Made by a program: the position numbers and the translations under genes
The notes under the pieces: generated by a model
What the model was told of the DNA's origin: nothing
Seen by the model: only the letters and a program-made list of their open reading frames with translations
Databases searched by the model: none
Source: Spirochaeta sp.
Lineage (GTDB): Bacteria; Spirochaetota; Spirochaetia; Sphaerochaetales; Sphaerochaetaceae
Direction of reading: 5' to 3'
Length of the DNA stretch: 7,916 nucleotides
NCBI GenBank assembly: GCA_020054965.1
Contig: JAIMZO010000059.1
Location: forward strand, 1 to 7,916
Part shown: positions 5,756 through 7,916 of the stretch, in pieces
How positions within the stretch are numbered: position 1 is the first letter of the stretch
How the letters are laid out: the number at the start of each line of letters is the position of its first letter

Positions 5756-6660
5756 GTAACCAGAAGAGAGAGGATGGTGAAGCTGGCAATACTTGCCAAG
5801 ACTGAGAGAGAAGAGGTAAAGGAAGCAAGCTTTTTCTCGTCAGTCAGCTTTTCAAGAAAAGCTACCGAACTGGTAGAGCTTGGACTGAATACGACGAATA
5901 CCAGGGTTGTCTTGATGATCTGGTTGAAATCGGTATGAACGATGAAATACCAGGCCATCAGGATACCCAGAGCGTATCGTATGGCCAGTAACCCCAGCGT
6001 ATACTTGATCCAATTCTTCTCAAAATGAATGTCCAGCATTATCCCGATCATCAACATGGCGATGATCGGGTTTGCTTTTCCTATGGCCACCATCCAGTCT
6101 TGGAGAAAGAGAGGCAACCGGATATGTGCGAATGAGAGCGTGATCATAACCAGATAGGTGATGAACGGAACACTCGTGAAGAGTTTCCTTATGATGTCAG
6201 TAGTTTCTGGACGCTTTCCCTGGGAGACAGAACTTGCAAGGGAGTAGGTCAATCCTGTGGTCATCAGCGCATTGCCTAGGTCGAACAGGGAGGCTGCAAC
6301 CAAGGCTTGGGCACCGAAGAGGGATTGGATGAAAGGGAAAGAGAAGTTGCCCACGTTATAGGTCGATCCACTCAGGAGGGCATATGCCTTCAGTGAATTG
6401 TTCTGCTTGCACATAAAAAGGTAGGAGAGAGAGGCAAGCAGGATGTTCGCCCCAATTCCATAGGCAACCAACACCAGCAGTGAATAATCCATCGTGAAGG
6501 TGTTGAAACTCGCCACGATAGCTGCTGGAAGGGTGATATTCAAGCTGATGCTGGACAGCGTGCTCCCTTCCTTCTCCGTAAACAATCCAATCCGCTTCAG
6601 GACCTGGGCCAGGATTATGATGAAGAGAAAGAGAGCAACCTGCGTGAGGGATTGCGTCAT
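5752..6660 (-). CDS. AEC-family permease (auxin efflux carrier / malate permease type)
   Basis: This 302-residue integral inner-membrane protein has about ten hydrophobic segments in two halves separated by a polar loop (about 142-160, with GKRPETTD). That is the usual plan of the auxin efflux carrier (AEC) family. Supporting motifs are [13 protein letters not shown] (40-52) in the second segment and the asparagine/glycine-rich break [10 protein letters not shown] (101-110) before the next, both matching conserved positions of the family. Bacterial AEC members export or exchange organic acids such as malate or malonate, but the substrate here cannot be read from sequence. AGGA lies 8 bases before the ATG. 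The gene follows the aldo/keto reductase after 41 bp on the same strand, so it is probably the last gene of that operon. Its TAG overlaps the xylA TAG tail to tail. Family call confident, substrate unknown. Confidence 0.87.
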   Translation of the reverse strand: MTQSLTQVALFLFIIILAQVLKRIGLFTEKEGSTLSSISLNITLPAAIVASFNTFTMDYSLLVLVAYGIGANILLASLSYLFMCKQNNSLKAYALLSGSTYNVGNFSFPFIQSLFGAQALVAASLFDLGNALMTTGLTYSLASSVSQGKRPETTDIIRKLFTSVPFITYLVMITLSFAHIRLPLFLQDWMVAIGKANPIIAMLMIGIMLDIHFEKNWIKYTLGLLAIRYALGILMAWYFIVHTDFNQIIKTTLVFVVFSPSSTSSVAFLEKLTDEKKLASFTSSLSVLASIASFTILSLLVT

Positions 6661-6701
6661 GAAGTGTATCCTACTGTCTCACCGTGTTAGATGCAAGCAA
6701 G

Positions 6702-7667
6702 TTAGCGAAGATCTTCGCTCAGGAAGGCGATTTGTTCCTCATTCAAGATCAGGTCACTGCCAGCGAGGGTTTCTGTGATCTGGGCTGTCTTGCTGGATCC
6801 AGCAATTGCAATGGTTGGATTTCTCTGGCTTGTCAGATATGCCATCGCTATCGCAGAGGGAGAAACATGCAACTGGGAGGATAGCTTCTCCACCTTGGGT
6901 ACGAGGGCCAGGTTGATTTCAGTAAGGAATCGGCGCTTTGCCGTATCGCTGAGCGTTTCCGTCTTACCTGCGATAACTTTGGAAAAGAGCCCTTTTGCCT
7001 GCGGGGAGAAGCACATGACCGGCATGGATTCCTTCTCATACCATTGTCGCTGTTCCTCAGTCATGCAGACCAAGGTATCATCACCCCAGGTAGCTGGTGT
7101 GCAATGGGCAAGACTCCACTGGATCTCACTGATTGAAAATGCTGGCTTTCCGTGTTCTTTTGCCCATGTGTTGGCCTGTGCAATCCTCTCGGTGGTCCAG
7201 TTAGATGCTCCCAGGTGTCGAACCAGGTTTTTCCCTACGAGCTCTCCAGCCATGTCGATGATTTCATCGGCTGGCATCTGGGGATTGTCCCGGTGGAAAA
7301 ACCAGATATCCAGATGGTCTGTCCCCAAGGAGTCAAGGCTTTGGTTGATATCCAACATCATGTCAGCTCTGTTTATCCTGCTTCTATGCATATCTTCCTT
7401 GTATGGATGACAGCCCTTTGATGCGACAACCATCCTTTCTCGTGAACCAGTTTCCTGCATCCATTTGCCAAGAACCAATTCACTGCTGGAGAGTGTGCCT
7501 GCCTTGCCTTGTCCATAGATGTGGGCAGTGTCAAGGAGAGTCCCCCCTGCGTCTGCAAAAATATCCAACTGCTTCAGTGCAATCTCTTCGCTGATGGACT
7601 CGCCGTAATGGTCGCACCCAAGGGCTATTTGTGAGAGCTTCAGGTTGTTAAATTCAAGGTATTTCAT
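6702..7667 (-). CDS. Aldo/keto reductase
   Basis: This 321-residue NADPH-type oxidoreductase belongs to the aldo/keto reductase superfamily, a cytoplasmic TIM barrel that reduces aldehydes or ketones to alcohols. The catalytic tetrad is complete: D46 (LLDTAHIYG), Y51, K84 (VASKG) and H125 (FFHRDNP). GASNWT (153-158) and FSPQAKGLF (220-228) are conserved barrel segments, and IAGSSKTAQI (288-297) binds the cofactor phosphate. The ATG directly abuts the TAA of the upstream membrane-protein gene, with only a weak GGGA inside that gene's end as a ribosome site, so translation is probably coupled. The substrate is not predictable. Sugar or methylglyoxal reduction would be plausible in this neighbourhood, but nothing in the sequence shows it. 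A small palindrome covers its last codons. Confidence 0.92.
   Translation of the reverse strand: MKYLEFNNLKLSQIALGCDHYGESISEEIALKQLDIFADAGGTLLDTAHIYGQGKAGTLSSSELVLGKWMQETGSRERMVVASKGCHPYKEDMHRSRINRADMMLDINQSLDSLGTDHLDIWFFHRDNPQMPADEIIDMAGELVGKNLVRHLGASNWTTERIAQANTWAKEHGKPAFSISEIQWSLAHCTPATWGDDTLVCMTEEQRQWYEKESMPVMCFSPQAKGLFSKVIAGKTETLSDTAKRRFLTEINLALVPKVEKLSSQLHVSPSAIAMAYLTSQRNPTIAIAGSSKTAQITETLAGSDLILNEEQIAFLSEDLR
6704..6719. repeat. Perfect 16-bp palindrome at the end of the reductase gene
   Basis: AGCGAAGATCTTCGCT is its own reverse complement and spans the last codons and the start of the stop codon. As RNA it can form only a 6-bp stem with a GATC loop, so it may be a weak intercistronic hairpin or chance. 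Confidence 0.4.
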
Positions 7668-7916
7668 TTAGATGTCAATTCCCAGGAATCGCTTTACGAG
7701 GATTCCGATCACAAACGATATGGCAGCAACACTGAGACTGATGAGTGCCATTTCCAAGAATCGTTTACCAAAGGGAAGGTCTTTCGCGACTGCAGTATAA
7801 TAGGTAAAAAACATGATGATGACAATGACAATCACCAGCATGATGAGCAAGGCGGCCACATAGCTATCAAGAAGCAGGTAGGGCAGAACCATGAAGGCTA
7901 CGGTGAAGAGATAGGA
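7668..7916 (-). CDS. VIT1/CCC1-family membrane protein, C-terminal part (5' end outside window)
   Basis: The last 82 residues of a membrane protein. The frame stays open to the window edge, and the residues before the internal methionine (SYLFTVAF) continue naturally into MVLPYLLLDSYVAALL, so the ATG at 7892 is not the true start. Three hydrophobic segments are visible: about 3-16, 20-43 (an isoleucine/valine-rich helix) and a final one within LEMALISLSVAAISFVIGILVKRFLGIDI. The ending, KRFLEMA...ISF.IG...KRFLGID, matches what I know of prokaryotic VIT1/CCC1 proteins, which move ferrous iron or manganese across membranes. Some family members carry an N-terminal ferritin-like domain; that part would lie outside the window. 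It appears to be upstream of the aldo/keto reductase in one operon. Family call fairly firm, metal specificity unknown. Confidence 0.75.
   Translation of the reverse strand, partial: SYLFTVAFMVLPYLLLDSYVAALLIMLVIVIVIIMFFTYYTAVAKDLPFGKRFLEMALISLSVAAISFVIGILVKRFLGIDI

Noticed and set aside
5784..5798. TGGCAATACTTGCCA hairpin just past xylA as its terminator
   Set aside because: The 6-bp stem with a 3-base loop is short, no U-run follows, and it lies within the permease coding region.
6775..7410. 211-codon plus-strand frame opposite the aldo/keto reductase
   Set aside because: It is antisense to a complete, well-conserved enzyme and resembles no protein family.

Overview
The window looks like a bacterial chromosomal segment carrying a pentose-catabolism locus. 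Coding DNA is of moderate GC (visibly near one half), Shine-Dalgarno sequences are strong (AGGAGG-type), and genes are tightly packed. The mix of xylose isomerase and xylulokinase under an AraC-type regulator, with a short exported protein of a type I associate with spirochaetes, makes a Sphaerochaeta-like spirochaete my best guess. That is an impression from protein style, not a computed placement; a Firmicute is the main alternative.

Layout, left to right. (1) 1-1361, plus strand: the C-terminal third of a cardiolipin synthase (cut by the window edge), then a ribokinase-type PfkB sugar kinase 8 bp later. (2) 1362-1465: a 13-bp perfect hairpin serving as a bidirectional terminator. (3) 1466-1768, minus strand: a 79-residue exported protein behind a well-formed sigma-70 promoter with a 16-bp palindrome over its predicted start site. 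(4) 1706-2060: the only long gene-free stretch. It is very AT-rich near 1735-1870 and then holds two near-identical 13-bp sites resembling the end of a mobile element. (5) 2061-2852, minus: an AraC/XylR-type regulator. (6) 2853-2938: a divergent control region with a 9-of-10 direct repeat. (7) 2939-5755, plus: xylB then xylA, 9 bp apart. (8) 5752-7916, minus: an operon of a VIT1/CCC1-type transporter (cut by the window edge), an aldo/keto reductase and an AEC-family permease. The permease converges on xylA, and the two stop codons share one CTAG.

How it fits together: XylA converts D-xylose to D-xylulose and XylB phosphorylates it to xylulose 5-phosphate for the pentose phosphate pathway. The divergent AraC-type protein is the obvious candidate activator and may also control itself, because the direct repeat overlaps its own -35 element. 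The ribokinase would feed ribose into the same pathway. No sugar transporter lies in the window. The minus-strand operon at the right has no evident link to pentose use. I see no CRISPR array, phage gene, toxin-antitoxin pair or defence module. The content is mostly ordinary metabolism, and the interesting signals are in the regulatory DNA.
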